From assembly GCF_037975245.1 (NCBI RefSeq), contig NC_092573.1, positions 3,779,501 to 3,843,500 of the forward strand: a stretch of 64,000 nt of DNA. Reading direction: 5' to 3'. This document shows positions 15,194 through 28,304 of this stretch, in pieces. The DNA comes from Apostichopus japonicus. Taxonomy: Eukaryota; Echinodermata; Holothuroidea; Aspidochirotida; Stichopodidae. The notes below the pieces were generated by a model. That model made no database searches. It saw only the letters and a list, made by a program, of their open reading frames with translations, and had not been told where the DNA came from. The number at the start of each line of letters is the position of its first letter. The stretch's first letter is position 1. The position numbers were made by a program, and so were the translations under genes.

Positions 15194-15570
15194 GGACTGG
15201 GGCTGAGAGTGTTTCAGTGATTACTTTGGCTAAGAGTGTTCAGTTTATATCGTTTGGTTCTTCGTGTTCAGCCTGGCTGTAATTTGGCTATTTTTGTGTT
15301 TAAAACGGCGTAGAATTCACGTGCAGGCCCTGTAACGAACACTTATTCAAGCACCAAGGAATTTTGTTCTGGATTGTTTGAAAATGCATTGAATCGAGCT
15401 TATGGAATAAATATTTAAACGTGAAATGCTGCTCCGTAATAACAGAGCATTTTAGCCCAAATATGCTAGCTAGTCATGTCAAATATAGTCACATTGAATC
15501 TCCTTTACTTTATTTACAGAGTATGAATTCTCGTGGGAGTTTCATGGGAGGTTTATGCACTTGAATCCAT

Positions 15571-15571
15571 G

Positions 15572-15663
<92 letters not shown>
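15571..15663. repeat. (TA)n microsatellite
   Basis: About 90 bp of alternating TA after a gtatg start. Confidence 0.95.
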
Positions 15664-15664
<1 letters not shown>

Positions 15665-16468
15665 TGAATAGTAAGAATTAATAATAAACTTGATAATTGT
15701 CTATATTATTACATTTTCTCCGAATTGTCCTCTATATATACTGGCAAAAATCAAATCCGTTTATGAGTTCGAAGAGTGGGGATATCACGTTTGGTCTCTT
15801 TGCTTCATCGCCGGGAGCTTGCTCGATATCAATGAAAGCTACAGCGGCTTTGAGACATTTTACTAAAGGTCCAAAAAAATAAAGATGTCATAGCGCCAGA
15901 AAGAAAGTGTTATCTATATTAGTTTCCCTGTGCTTCTTTTGATATTTTCAAGGTTAAAAAGGTTAAAGTAAGCAGTGTTGTTACTGACAACATTACTAGT
16001 ATATAAGGTAGCCTATAATGTTTGAAACTATACATCATCGCAGCAACAATCATTACAAATATACTTACGAAAACAAAACAAGATTATTATGAATAATGAA
16101 AAATATGAAATACGTAAACATGAAAGTGTTTTCTGTTTGTGATATAATTTTTTGGGTTTCAATTAGCTCAAGCCTTCATGTACGGTCATGCATAATTGAA
16201 CACGACATCTCGTAAAAACGTTGTCAAGTTATCCTGTTTACTTGGTCTGGTTTTCTAAAGTATCTCTCCTAGATACAGGAATGACGATAACTGGGTTCCC
16301 CATTCATTAAAATATTAAATATCGGGTATAATTTTCAATGAAACCAAATTCTGCACTTCTCACTTTTCAGTCCATGCACTCGTGCTTCACATATATACAG
16401 TAGGTCTACATCGTTGCCTACAAAAAGTTAATGAAGTAGGCTTATTTCTTTCCGCACAAAATAGTAAA

Positions 16469-16474
16469 GAAGCA

Positions 16475-16524
<50 letters not shown>

Positions 16525-16530
16525 TGCTTC
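16469..16530. repeat. (TA)n inside a palindrome
   Basis: gaagcag at 16469-16475 and ctgcttc at 16524-16530 flank the TA run, so the whole 62 bp is a perfect palindrome that could extrude as a cruciform. Confidence 0.9.
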
Positions 16531-17526
16531 AATAGTTTACATATACATGCTTCTGAATGCACCATTTGACTTCTAAAACTTTCCTGTCTTTTCCTGGGGA
16601 GGACCCTCCTAGACCCCCTATATGGGAGTCTACCCCCAGGGCCATACCTCTCCTATATTAAACCTTGATCCGCCACTGTTTCGGTTATAACAACTTACTA
16701 CAACCCATTCCTCACAAACTTAACTTACAATTTATATTCAGTTCTGTAAAACGTACCACACCGTATAAGCAATAGATTTAACTGTTAACTTTATCAAGTG
16801 ATATTACTGCATTCATAGCATTCTCTCATGTAACAAAAATACTTTTTTAAATACTCTCACCTAATTATTTGACTGCTTCTTCACAATTTTATTTGCCCTA
16901 GATGTTTATTTAAAAGTGCCATTATTCGGTGGAAAGCATTCCAATACCTGAGTTTTGTCGGAAGGTCTTGAAAAGTAACAATTCAAAGTCGTCACGTGTC
17001 CCTCTGCCGCCCCCCCCCTTCACTCCTGGGCACCGCCAATTTAACTCTCTTTTGCAGCCAATGCTAACCAATACAGTCTTTCAGTGAAACATGATATACC
17101 ATCAATTAAGACGGCCTTCTTTTAACTTTTTTGATGATTCCCTTTAATGCATACAATTTTTCAGTCGGACTTGTAACACGACCAATTTTCTTTGAACACG
17201 ACGAGTATATAGCTATAGTATAAGTTGCTAACATTTGATTGATCATGAATAAGTAGTTTTCGCTATATCCTTTAAACTCCATTTTGTATTCTTATATATT
17301 GTGTCATTGAGGATGACGCCCTGTGGCAACAATTAACTAAGATAGATGCAGTATGGGCATGCGCACATACAGCGCGTAGCTCACGACAAGAAGTAGGCGG
17401 AAAAAACGTTCTGTTTCAATTGGTGATTTTAATGAGCTGAATTGTTTCAGTCACTAAATATGATACCCGTTCTTATCCTAACTCTGTTCTTGATAACCCT
17501 TAACTAGCCAATTATATATTATGATG

Positions 17527-17527
<1 letters not shown>

Positions 17528-17594
<67 letters not shown>
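17528..17594. repeat. (TA)n microsatellite
   Basis: About 67 bp of alternating TA. Confidence 0.95.
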
Positions 17595-17599
<5 letters not shown>

Positions 17600-18586
17600 T
17601 GGCTTACATGCACCACCTTATCCTAATAATTTGCACAAAATCACTGAATTTATGTGAGGAACTGCGTTGGTTTTTTTTTATCATCTACAGCCAACAACTC
17701 GACAAAAGTCGGTTTGAAAAAATCAGTATTTCGTCGAATAAATTTATGGGAGCCTCAAGGCAATACATAGAATTCTTCAATAAGAAACACCAGAATATCT
17801 AGTGTAAACTCCACGCTGGGTGAATCATCATCCGTGTACTGCTGAGGAAAGGTACAATAGTTTTTTATTGATGTTTATAAACCACAAAGTTTGAGTCATA
17901 GTTTCTTCTAATCCACAGACAGACATGAAAAAAATTATCACCATCATAAAATTATTCATAGCAAAATATATCCCCTCACGTGATACCATGGTGATCTCTT
18001 TTGGATGTAAAATATTTGTGAACATTTAAAGTATATTACTATATACTGACTCTCTTGTCTGTGGTTGTTAATCAACGAAAAACGAGAAAAGTGACTGAGT
18101 TGTTGCAGCTGGAATAGGATAAAGTCCGAATAAACAAAGCGTAGATTGTGCTTTTTGCCACATTTTTTTAAAATATGACTCGCATTTTCATTCTCATAAT
18201 TTTTCATAAATGAACCCATGCATGCTATACGATTGCACCGTGAATATTTCAATAATTTTCGAGAACAGTTGTCTGTCTGTATGTTTGTTCGTTTTGTTTA
18301 TTGTTTATTGTTTGTTGTTTATTATTTTTTTTGTTGCATTGTTTAAGGCCTTTTGTTGTCTTTATTCTCACCTTTTCTCTTTTCCTGTGAAGGCCTTTTA
18401 GGACTTAACATTTTTGTTAGTAGAAGTCATATATAATGGAAACTCCAACCAACTGTGTCGGTGTTTATCCAGTAAAATTGACTTTCTATGCGGGGAAAGA
18501 AAGGTTATCTTTAAGCTGAGGTCAAAGGTCAACGGAATATATGGAGAAAATTACCTAGATATATAACTTTCTTGATCATCTGTCCA

Positions 18587-19027
18587 CACTGGCGTATCGA
18601 TTAGTTTGGGACCGGGGCCGGGGCCGGGCCGGGTGGCAGGGATCGGAAGGGGCCCCTAAAGATTTGGAAAGTGACCAATTCCAAGTATCAGGAGGAACCA
18701 CTAAAGCGAGTTAAGTGAACAACCATTCGCTGGGGGCAATTTTTTTCCTTCTTACCATGGGCCCTTTTTGAGTATTGTTTACTTCTCGATTGTTTGTCTA
18801 GTCAAGTATTTACCTTTTCAACACTTGAGGTAGCTATATAGTAGGCCTACATGTATTTTCCTAACATAACTCCACTAGCCTAATGAGATTCGTCAAGTTG
18901 CGCATCTTTGTGGGGAATCGAACCTGTCACTTTTTAACACATGTGCTGTGTGTGCACCGTTTTGTTTGTAAGCACGGGCCACTAAGGCTTAGGGGGCCCT
19001 CGCAAACCCCCTGGCGCTAAGCCGCTG
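18587..19027. mobile_element. Probable hAT-like MITE, diverged ends
   Basis: A 441-bp element. The ends cactggcgtatcg and (as complement of the right end) cagcggcttagcg match at 9 of 13 positions. They are flanked by tctgtcca (18579-18586) and tctgtcta (19028-19035), 7 of 8 the same. It is rich in GGGGCC-like runs near both ends. It contains a B-box-like GGTTCGATTCC on the minus strand near 18915. Confidence 0.65.
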
Positions 19028-19654
19028 TCTGTCTACTAATATGATCATCTTCACCAAAGTATCATTTAATTTCAGCTAATCTCGAAGTAGGATCTAATTA
19101 TATATGAACTGCCTGCGAAGATCACGAAGCAGAATATATACCTATTAAATAAATACTATGATACAAATAATTTAAATACTGTTCGCTGTTTGCCTTTAAA
19201 CCGTTATCAGATGTTTTTTCGTTATGTTGTAACTTTGTGTCAAATAGACCAGGGAAGCAGTAACCAATCTCTGCTTTGACCAAATCATGTGAAATTCACA
19301 GTTAATTCTCAATATGAAACATAGATTTATGTGGATACAACCTCTCGGCTGCACTCCCACCTCCCCCTCCCCCATATTCGATGTCCCACTCATGTTTCCC
19401 CTCCCCTACCCCACCCCAATGAAAATTTGCCATGTCCACACACAAATAATTGGCAGGAAGATACACTTACTTCTACTGACTATAAATTAACTTACGGAAA
19501 GCCTAAGAGTTCATTATCCATAAACTTCCCCATGAAGGTTCATTGCTACTGCTGCACCAAGCCTGCTGGACCTTGCTACGCACGCCCCTGTCACAACGAG
19601 TTCATCTTGCAGAAAATGTCTCATGATTCAAATAACGATAATAATAGCATTGTG

Positions 19655-20013
19655 CAGTGGCGTAGGAAGGTACTTTTGTGTGTGTGGGGGGGGGGGGCTG
19701 AAGACTGATGGCCGGCCTGGGGGAGGGGTCTAAGGGGAGGGGGTGTTTTGCATTTCCAGGTGGCCTCAGATGCAATTTGGTGCAATATAGCACACTTCAA
19801 CACCTGCTCCATTTTGTAAACTTAATTTTGTATTTTCACCTGGCCTTAGATGCTATTTGGTGCTCCAAATGAGATTTTTTTCTCATTTAGAAATGAAAAA
19901 GGGGTTTTCTGACTTGCGAAGCGGGGGGGGGGGCGGAATGATACTTCCGCCCCTCCACATTTTTCACTGGGGGGGGGGCTGGCGCCCCCAGCCCCCCGGT
20001 TCCTACGCCCTTG
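19655..20013. mobile_element. hAT-type MITE with perfect 8-bp target duplication
   Basis: A 359-bp element. The left end is cagtggcgtaggaa and the complement of the right end is caagggcgtaggaa (12 of 14). It is flanked by perfect 8-bp repeats gcattgtg at 19647-19654 and 20014-20021. It contains three G runs of 9-13 bases. Open frames here are artefacts of the G/C tracts. Confidence 0.93.
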
Positions 20014-20493
20014 GCATTGTGTATGAAAGAGTAAAGCCTAATGACGAAATAGTTTTGTTTTTTAAAAAGGCCCCAGTAATTAATGTTTTAGATCATATCT
20101 TATTTTGTCATACTTATCCATTTCTTTTCGAAAAAGGTGACATGTAGGTTTAAAACGTGCTACATATAAAAGCAAGGAGCGTAGAAGTGACAAAGTTGAA
20201 AATGTGAAGGAAATTCTCATAAGAGCTTCGTATATATTTCTCTCCAAAGTGAACATCATTTAATCCATGACTAGCATATGGGTAAGAATCTAGGTACTGC
20301 TATCAGGATAGAACATATTCTGTACGGTATTTAATTCATTCAAATTGCTGTCCGTAATTTATTCACGTAAACTCATCTTTTACGGGCACTCGTTGTGTCT
20401 TTGATCAGCGGATGACTCTCTCCCCGACGCGCTCCTGCTTTCACAACGGTAGTGTAGAAGGATCGTCGTGTGAACATTACGATTAAACAACAA

Positions 20494-20997
20494 CCTGTAA
20501 AGATTCTTCACAGATAACGTAGTATCCAAGAAAGCGGTAGAATTTGGGCGATACAAATCCTCGATCTCCCCCATCTCCGCCTTTCTCCATTTTGTCGGTC
20601 ATTTTACGAGTTAATCCTTTCTGCGACGTCGTCAAAACCATCTCTGTCATGTCCTGCAGCACTTCCGTAATATTTCGTTCCGTTTCCCTATTTGTCAATA
20701 GATAAAAATATAAGCTGTCACAGCAATCGTTGCCTCGTTCGTATAGCAACTGATGCGCAATGGAGCGCTGAGAAAGAAACATGTATGCAAGCAGACTACA
20801 GTGAACACCACGCATCTACTCTGCGGCGATATCGTTTGTCTTTGCTTGTCATTCAGGGATTGCTCTATACAATTCGTGAAATGTGTCCAATAATCATCAA
20901 TAAACGGATCGACGATTCGACTACTGACTATGCGTTCCAAAGAATTAAGTTCGATAACACGACTTTTAGTGTTGACCTCTGATAATTTCCTTGCACC
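20494..20997 (-). pseudogene. Unrecognised coding-like segment with broken frame
   Basis: On the minus strand one frame (about 20997-20815) reads a protein-like stretch with RIVDPFIDDYWTHFTNCIEQ. A second frame (about 20817-20494) continues with SQRSIAHQLLYERGNDCCDS, NITEVLQDMTEMVLTTSQKG and SPKFYRFLGYYVICEESLQ. Composition, CpG content and residue use look coding and unlike the surrounding DNA, but the frame must shift between about 20815 and 20740. It may be a decayed gene, a transposon remnant, or two exons with a very short intron. I do not recognise the family. Confidence 0.35.
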
Positions 20998-23699
20998 TGT
21001 TACAAAAAAAAGCTACACACAGATCTTAATATAGACCTATACATGTAAAACCTACAATTCGCGAGGGCCTCTCTTAGGCGCAGTTAACGCGCTCACACGC
21101 ATTTTAAATGGCCTTCACCAATTGACCTCTCTTGACCTCTTTTGACTGACTGATCCAGTCGACAGATGCACATAATGGAAGTCTATACATAAAATGGTCA
21201 AACTATCCACGAAATCGCCCGTATAGAAATTACCTTCACTAATAATCGCCGGCAAAACTGGTTTCAGCTTTTTAATTTTTTATTTATTTTTACTGACCCC
21301 TTGTTTCACCGGACCTGTACCAAACTTTAATATACTTCGATAATTCGGCATTACCGAGTTGCAAAACCATGCGTGATCTCATATTTCAGGTTAGATGGCT
21401 TACTTATAAAGCGCGAGTAAAACACAGCAAGATTAACTGGATGGATTTGCTTAGCCTCTATGAGAGATCATGCCCCCAAAATATACAATGAAGAAAAGGG
21501 GAATGCAATATATTTATTTCGAGAATATTACTACATTTAGGCTAATATCGTTATTATCTTTTTTATTTGTACGATAGTTACATTAGCATATATAGCCTAT
21601 AGACCAAACAAAGAGCACAAACATCGAACGATTGCTTCCATTTTAGTCTTCTTTTTGCGTTGATGCTATCACCATGCAGTAAACCTGCATAATGCTGAAT
21701 TAGTAAATAATTGAGCAGTCCCGCGAATTTATTATTACTAAAAAACCTCAGCGATGACTTCAAAACACTCTACGGGAAGCCCTCGGGGACTTTGTCGGTC
21801 ACGTCGCCGGCAAGTCAAGAGCCTCCTTCGACGGCAGTTTAGTAGACTGATTCAGTACAGTTGTACTAAAAAGAATGCAAAAACGAGGTATTTTATGATT
21901 GATTTTAATTGATGACAAGATATTTCCAGAGCTCTCCGAGAAACTTCTATACGTCAAGTAAAACGAGTTTGGTAGTTGCCGTACTTCCGAGGGGAGTGTT
22001 GGTTCAGGGCAACGATCGTAAAAATAAACTTACGCATCTACAAGGATAATCTGAAACGCTTTGGAGTAAGATAACAGCCTATAGAACACTCGAGGAGTAA
22101 AAGGAGGTTGCAACTGAAAACTTGTTGAGATTACAAGAAAGAGCCAAGGTTCTGTCTTTGGAGACCTATTTCCCTTTGAGCATTCACAACTACTATGAAT
22201 TGTGTTAGCGTTTTCAACTTTAATAACATAAAAAAAAAACTGGAATGTTCATCCCTATTTGTCATAGAAAATCTCAAAAGGAAGATAAAAGCAAAGAAAA
22301 GAAAAGAAAAAGAAAAAATAATAATGTTATTGTAGAATGCAAATAATCGGTCACATTTGTCTTATTAAATATTTGTCTCTTAATATGATCAAATTGAGTA
22401 CATGCTGCTCCTGTGTGGTCATATAAGAGACATGTTAGCTTTTTGCTGAAGGCAGACATTTGGAAAATGACGCATATTAGTAAAAGTCATGGCCAAATGA
22501 CGGAAACCTTCATTTGACAAAATGTCATCATCGTTTATATCAAAACAAATCTTCTGTTCCTCTTTCTGCTTTTGAAGAATGAAATTTTACTTTATATTTT
22601 TTATATATTTCAACAAAAAGCGTATACCGTATTCTCTTTCCAATTACGACCTGCATATTATTTTACACGAAAGTATAACATACAAAAATTGCCTTAGGAG
22701 ACCTTCCATCCATGGAAACAAAAATTGCCCAGTCGAGACGTTTCATTTAAAGGGCACTAGTAGGGCATACTGTCCAGATATGTACCAGAAATTGAAATAA
22801 TGGTCACCTATTTATATTCGAATTTTCAACAAACATTTCACAGACACCCGCCTCCCCCTCCCCTTCTCAAATACCTTTTCGGTCACGGAGACCCATTGTT
22901 GTCTACTTTAAAACTCTGAGTGTCATGGAGATAATATGAAGGAGCCATGTCCCTCAAAGAAGAAGCACTCCTGACAGGAGGGCCAGATTGGTCTACCTGC
23001 TTACTGGTGACGAATTTCTGCGCCCGTGGGTCCGAGGCAATGCAGGCGTCACAGATTTTAGATGCAGAAGGCGTATATTTTCTTGGCGAAAGGCGCTATT
23101 TTCGTCCAAGGCGCAGAATGCGCCGCTTCTTACAACCCCCCCCCCCCTCTAGCTGTGTTGACTGTTAATGGGCTGTTATAGCAATCTATGCCCCAGTCCA
23201 TCAGTGCATGTATGATAATTTGCACAATACTTCCTTCTTCCCGGGGATTAATTATCGGCGGCCCGCGAGAGTTTTCAAAGCCCCTTTAAATGCGGCCCAC
23301 GGAAACTTATGGCAAGGAAACATGAAATAAGGATGCTTCACTTCTGATGATCTATACTTATGATAGGAAAGAGCTACCAACCACTTTGTTCATCGAGGCA
23401 GATTAAAAATCTATAGTAGTAAAACGATAAGACATATAAGACGGGGTCTTTGAACGAACGTTTTCCTGCTTATAACTTATCATCGAGCTATACAACGGTA
23501 ATATGATACTTATAACTTATTTCTAGGGAATGATAGCAACAGACCATTCATAGAATAAAACAGAATGAATGACCTTGAAAATCACTCCGAGGCGCCATCA
23601 TGCTGCAAGTGTTACCAGCAAAAACACGTACGTCATCAAAGCTAATATGTAGCCTATAAATGGTGGCAGTACTTCAAACTTTCAAGCTTTACTACTACT
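20998..23699. other. No recognised gene
   Basis: Mixed AT-rich DNA. A CpG-bearing patch near 21770-21840 and a C run near 23138 were noted. No exon chain was found. Confidence 0.4.
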
Positions 23700-23707
23700 A
23701 CTAAAAT

Positions 23708-24341
23708 CAAGGGCGGCGGAAGCATTTTTAATCTGGGGGGGGGGGGCACCGACGTCGAAGGGCTGATGCAGCCTGATATTTAGTACACTTTATAACTCTT
23801 ATTGTATTATCTTATTTGCGTATACACATCACTCCATCAACGCCCGCCCCCCCCCCACCCTCAAGGAAAATATGCATACTAGCACTGCAATATCCAATGT
23901 GCAAATTGGGAAACAAGGAACAAGTTTTCTTTTGAGACAGAATGAGGTGAAATCATGCTAATTGCTAATGTAGGAACTTCCGAATTAGAGTTTATTTCTT
24001 GTTAATATCTTAACAATTTTTTCCATTCGAAATAGCTTTGAGTTTGACCCACAGAAATTCATTAAAAGTCAGGGGCGTAGCAAAGATTTGCAAAGTTGTA
24101 TGCACGACTATCTGAGCGGAGCGCCACCATCAGTTGGCGCGGAGCGTACAAGAAAATTTTTGGTTTTACAATGCCCTCAGATGGCGGGAAACGGCCCTTC
24201 CCGAGTGTTCATTCTGGTTCCCTGGCCTCTTGCTAACTTGAGACACCTCAATTTTTATGTAGAAAAAGGGCACATTTTTAACCTGAGGAAAAGTGGGGGG
24301 CACGTGCCCCCTGTGCCCCCGCCCCGGTTCCGCCGCCCTTG
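23708..24341. mobile_element. hAT-like MITE, possibly containing an inner element end
   Basis: A 634-bp element with 14-bp inverted ends (caagggcggcggaa, and its complement at the right). It is flanked by actaaaat (23700-23707) and actaaaac (24342-24349), 7 of 8 the same. Inside, caggggcgtagcaaag at 24071 looks like a second hAT left end. The stretch after it (gcgtacaagaaaattt) is shared with the MITE at 14457, where it occurs on the opposite strand. The element may therefore be composite or nested. Confidence 0.8.
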
Positions 24342-24349
24342 ACTAAAAC

Positions 24350-25872
24350 TGACGTAGTAAGGTTTGGAGTCAATGAACAACATCCGACACTAGATCTTCG
24401 CCTCGAATGAATGCAATCTGTCGTATCAAAGCTACACGAAATGATAACATATATCTTCTACTAACAAAATGCACAACTGGTTAGTTTGCCGGCGATTAGA
24501 CTAAGCAGTAAATGACGATAATTCCTGCCGTCCTAGTTGTTCGGGGGCTGAACCAGGATATTAAAAAAAAAAATGAGAGAGGTTGCCCCAGGGGTCGTTG
24601 AAGCCGGGTGTTATGTCCTCCGACAGATACAAAAAAGAAGAGTTTTCGACGAAAACTTGTGCATTATAACATCTAAGGCATACTAAGACTATAAAGTAAG
24701 GTCTATGAGTATAGGCCTAAACGCAACGTTAGAGAACACCTGCTCCCCGCCACACAGTCATCTAGCGATGTTATGAACACATAATATCACAGAACTTAAA
24801 CGAAACAAAGACCGATCAACTGATTAAAGATAATGGATGTGCGTGTGTAGGAGGGGCAGAAGGGGTGGGGGGGGGGGTGATGATTAAAAACAAACCATTC
24901 TTGGCCATTCTTCCCTAGAATCCTTCAGATGTTTAATGTAGGCTATATAAACCATTCGTTCTCTGGATGAACAAGTTTGAGCAAAACCATAAAAACAAAT
25001 TGAAAAAGACAACAAACCGACCGAGTTATGCATATTAACTAACCATATACAGCTGAAACGACACCATCGCAGGGAGGAAACTGACTTTGCTGACCTACAC
25101 CAGCCCAAAACAAAGTAAATGAGTGTTCACCACGTATCCTTCACCCCTAACACCACCCCCCTCGCTTCCCCACTCCATCCGCCCTTATCTCCAGTTGTTA
25201 CTGCAGTTTGGACACTGCGGTAACTTGACGAGCTTCCATTTTTGTGGTTGCAAGATGGCGAACGTCCCACCTCATGAACATGTTGCACCGTACTCTTGAC
25301 TACTCTTACTAAAGCAAGTACTATATGCTATAGAATGTACATGTGATGTGTTAATTCTATGGTCAACGACCTTAATTCATTTAATAGCTCGAAGTTCGCA
25401 GAGATTATATTCGAATTGCTATACTTAATGAAGGTGTATACAGGAATGCCATCACCCGATTCTACAGTCCTTCACTCTTTGTCTTTGTCCTGGGTGGATT
25501 TTGAGGATCGGTAGGGTGCACATCCTACCATGAGGTGGGACATCTTCTCGGTAGGGTACACTGCAACCGATAAACATGGCTGGCAAGGAAGTCTTCCTTG
25601 GTGTTTGCGCATCGATAAACTCATTTTGTAGTTTATGTAAACTAGAAAATACAAAGAACATATCGTCACGTCTGCAATTTACTAGGGCTGGTCTGAAGTT
25701 CATGCCATTCCAAATTTTACACGCAAAGGAGGACAGTCTTTAAGTTGCATGACAGAGTTTTACACAGTTTACTGCAGGATTTTCATCATGCTGTTAATGG
25801 CTTATGAAACTCTCCTTTATTCTGTTTCTTGTTTTCCTTTTTTTTTTTGATATTCGGTCATATGGATGTCAG

Positions 25873-25936
<64 letters not shown>

Positions 25937-28304
25937 TTACAATTCTTAGCCAAGTAGAACTGTGAGCTATACCGCTGGGAGACCTATGAAGTTTATGATT
26001 AAAATCATGATAATATCGTCGATAGTTTACTTTCCTTCTACACGTGTGGTAAGACTTTATGGAGACACGGACTCTGCTTCTGACTATTAGCTCTTGTATA
26101 AATGAGAGATCTTATGCATAATTTCATAAGCCAAAACCGTATTTATGAAACGAAATATATGCAACAGTTAGATATGGTGTCTTTTGATGTGAACGAGATG
26201 TGATTCTGGAGATTTAAAAAATAAATGACAGGAGGCGAAGTGGGCATATAGCATGATGACACGAGGACGAGAATGGGTCAGGGGAATGGGGGACTGTCGG
26301 GAAAGAGAAAATGCAACTCTCATCATGAAAGACAAAAGGATTCCACGCTGGTGCACGTGACAGTAAGAACCTGCCCATGTGCATTTTACATCGGGGGGGG
26401 GGGGGGCGGGCGGATATTCTGCACTAGTGTAAAAAAAAAACTCCGGGGTAACTCCAACACTAGTATAGAATCTCACAGCGCATAGTAAATGCGAATAGAG
26501 AAAATAAACGAAAATTTGGCTGTGTATGTTGCAATAGTTATGATGGTAATATCTTGCATTTTGAAGCAATCTGGGACTTGGCAAAATGATTAACAGTGCG
26601 ATATAGTGGCGATGGGGCAGGGGACAGGGTGGCCAGGGGTACGTCTCATCAGTTTTGTGAAAAACCTCAAGGTACCCCTATTCGTAAATTTAGACGTGCC
26701 CCTTTTTCGTCCATTATTGTAACTTAAAAGTTGCCTTTTGCTGAGAAATTCGATCATTTGTGATTAAAAAGTGCCCATTGAGGCAAATTAAAAAATGTTC
26801 AAAAACATTCAATTAGTGGAATTGGTGTTACAGTTCGAATGCATAAAGGATTAATTTTGCAGGAAATAATTAAAGTGATTTCCCCCTCAAATCAAAGTCA
26901 GATGTTACTCATATATTCAGCTGTTGAATCATATAGATTTCTTAGCAGCATCGATAAAATACTTGAAGAAATTGTTTATACTAGAAGAAATAGGTGCAGT
27001 ATTTAAGCAATAGATAAGCTTTTTTTGGGGGGGGGGGGTGAGGGGATCCGGGTCTATACAAACGGAGGAGACTACACGATAGCAATAAAATCTCTCTGCG
27101 GAGATTTTACCCTCCTTCAGAACATCTTCAGACATAATAATCAACGGGAGATTGTACAAATTCAAATATGCTTAAAAAGTTAAAACTGGTGAAGCTTTGA
27201 TGAGTACTTCTCTGTGGTCCAGTTTCTCAAAAGTTTGCTCAAAACATTTCGCTTCCCGGCCTCCCACCCCACCCCCTTCAATCCAGGCTACTTTACCCTT
27301 TGGCGACGCAACCGAATCAAAACGCAACATCCTGTCTTTAGTCGAAATCCACCCCCCCCCCCTCTCCACACTCCCATCCCACATTCGCCACTTCTTATCA
27401 CCTAGATAAATGAATACAGCGTAAGTATTAGGGTACAAACATGGTGTGACCGCGATTGCGTGGGAGGTCATATGTCCCTTGGAATAGCTGTTAGGAAACT
27501 ATTGAATTTTAATAGGATATTCTGTGAAACTTGATATTTCGACAATCTTAAGCCACGGAGATCGAAAGCCTGGTCTAAAAATAACCATTACTCATCTACT
27601 TAAAGCAACCCATACATATCGCAACGGAATAGCGCTTTATCTCCACCCGTACCTATCCGTACGGGTTAGCGCCTTCTTACTCCCCATTACGACATACACC
27701 CCTCCCCCCCCCCCGCCCACCCCCTTGTCATAACACCAATATCCACATTTAACGTAATGATGATCTAAAAGATAACTTCCTCCCAAAGATAAATATGATT
27801 TCATAAAAAAAAACCTTAGCAAACGTTCCATAGCCGGGGTTGTTACAGCGCTTCTAAAGTCCCTGTAGAAGAGCCCCCGTGGTTGGCTAATCCGAGGTGA
27901 TGGCGATCACACGTGACGTGTGGGATTTTAGTTAAGACCGATAGAGGAAAATCGAATTACTGTTGAGAGAGATCAACATTACATGTGAATGTGACGAATT
28001 TCCGAGAGCAATTAATAACACTCGACGCATACTTATAGTCTGTGGTCATGTTATTTAACCTGTGTGGACGGAGAAATGCAAAGTTATTGGAGGAATCCTT
28101 TATGGACTAATGGTAGAGGGGAAAACGTCTCCAATCTCTGTTGAATATTTTACGTGATCTACTGTATTTCAATGATGAAAAATAGGCCTACAGAAGATAG
28201 ATAATTTGGAATTCCAACTAAGCGGCCAAAGAGATAATAAATTACGTAGAGCAAATCTAGATTTTGACAACAGTTATCTTGCATGGGCAGAACTACTTAC
28301 CAAA
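24350..28304. other. No recognised gene; G/C homopolymers
   Basis: Contains G or C runs of ten or more near 24866, 26393, 27028, 27352 and 27703, and (TA)n at 25875-25932. Open frames here are short, and several are pure by-products of the poly-G/C tracts. Confidence 0.4.
25875..25932. repeat. (TA)n microsatellite
   Basis: About 58 bp of alternating TA. Confidence 0.95.

Larger units (their letters stand above)
15664..18586. other. Non-coding region with TA tracts
   Basis: No gene recognised. Contains (TA)n at 16476-16523 and 17528-17594. An orphan hAT-like right end (gatccgccactg, ending 16678) has no matching left end that I could find. A C run lies near 17010. Confidence 0.4.

Noticed and set aside
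16600-16678. Orphan hAT-like right end (gatccgccactg)
   Set aside because: No matching left end or 8-bp duplication found nearby.
26168-26584. 138-codon minus-strand frame
   Set aside because: Runs through a poly-G tract, has no domain features and no splice context.
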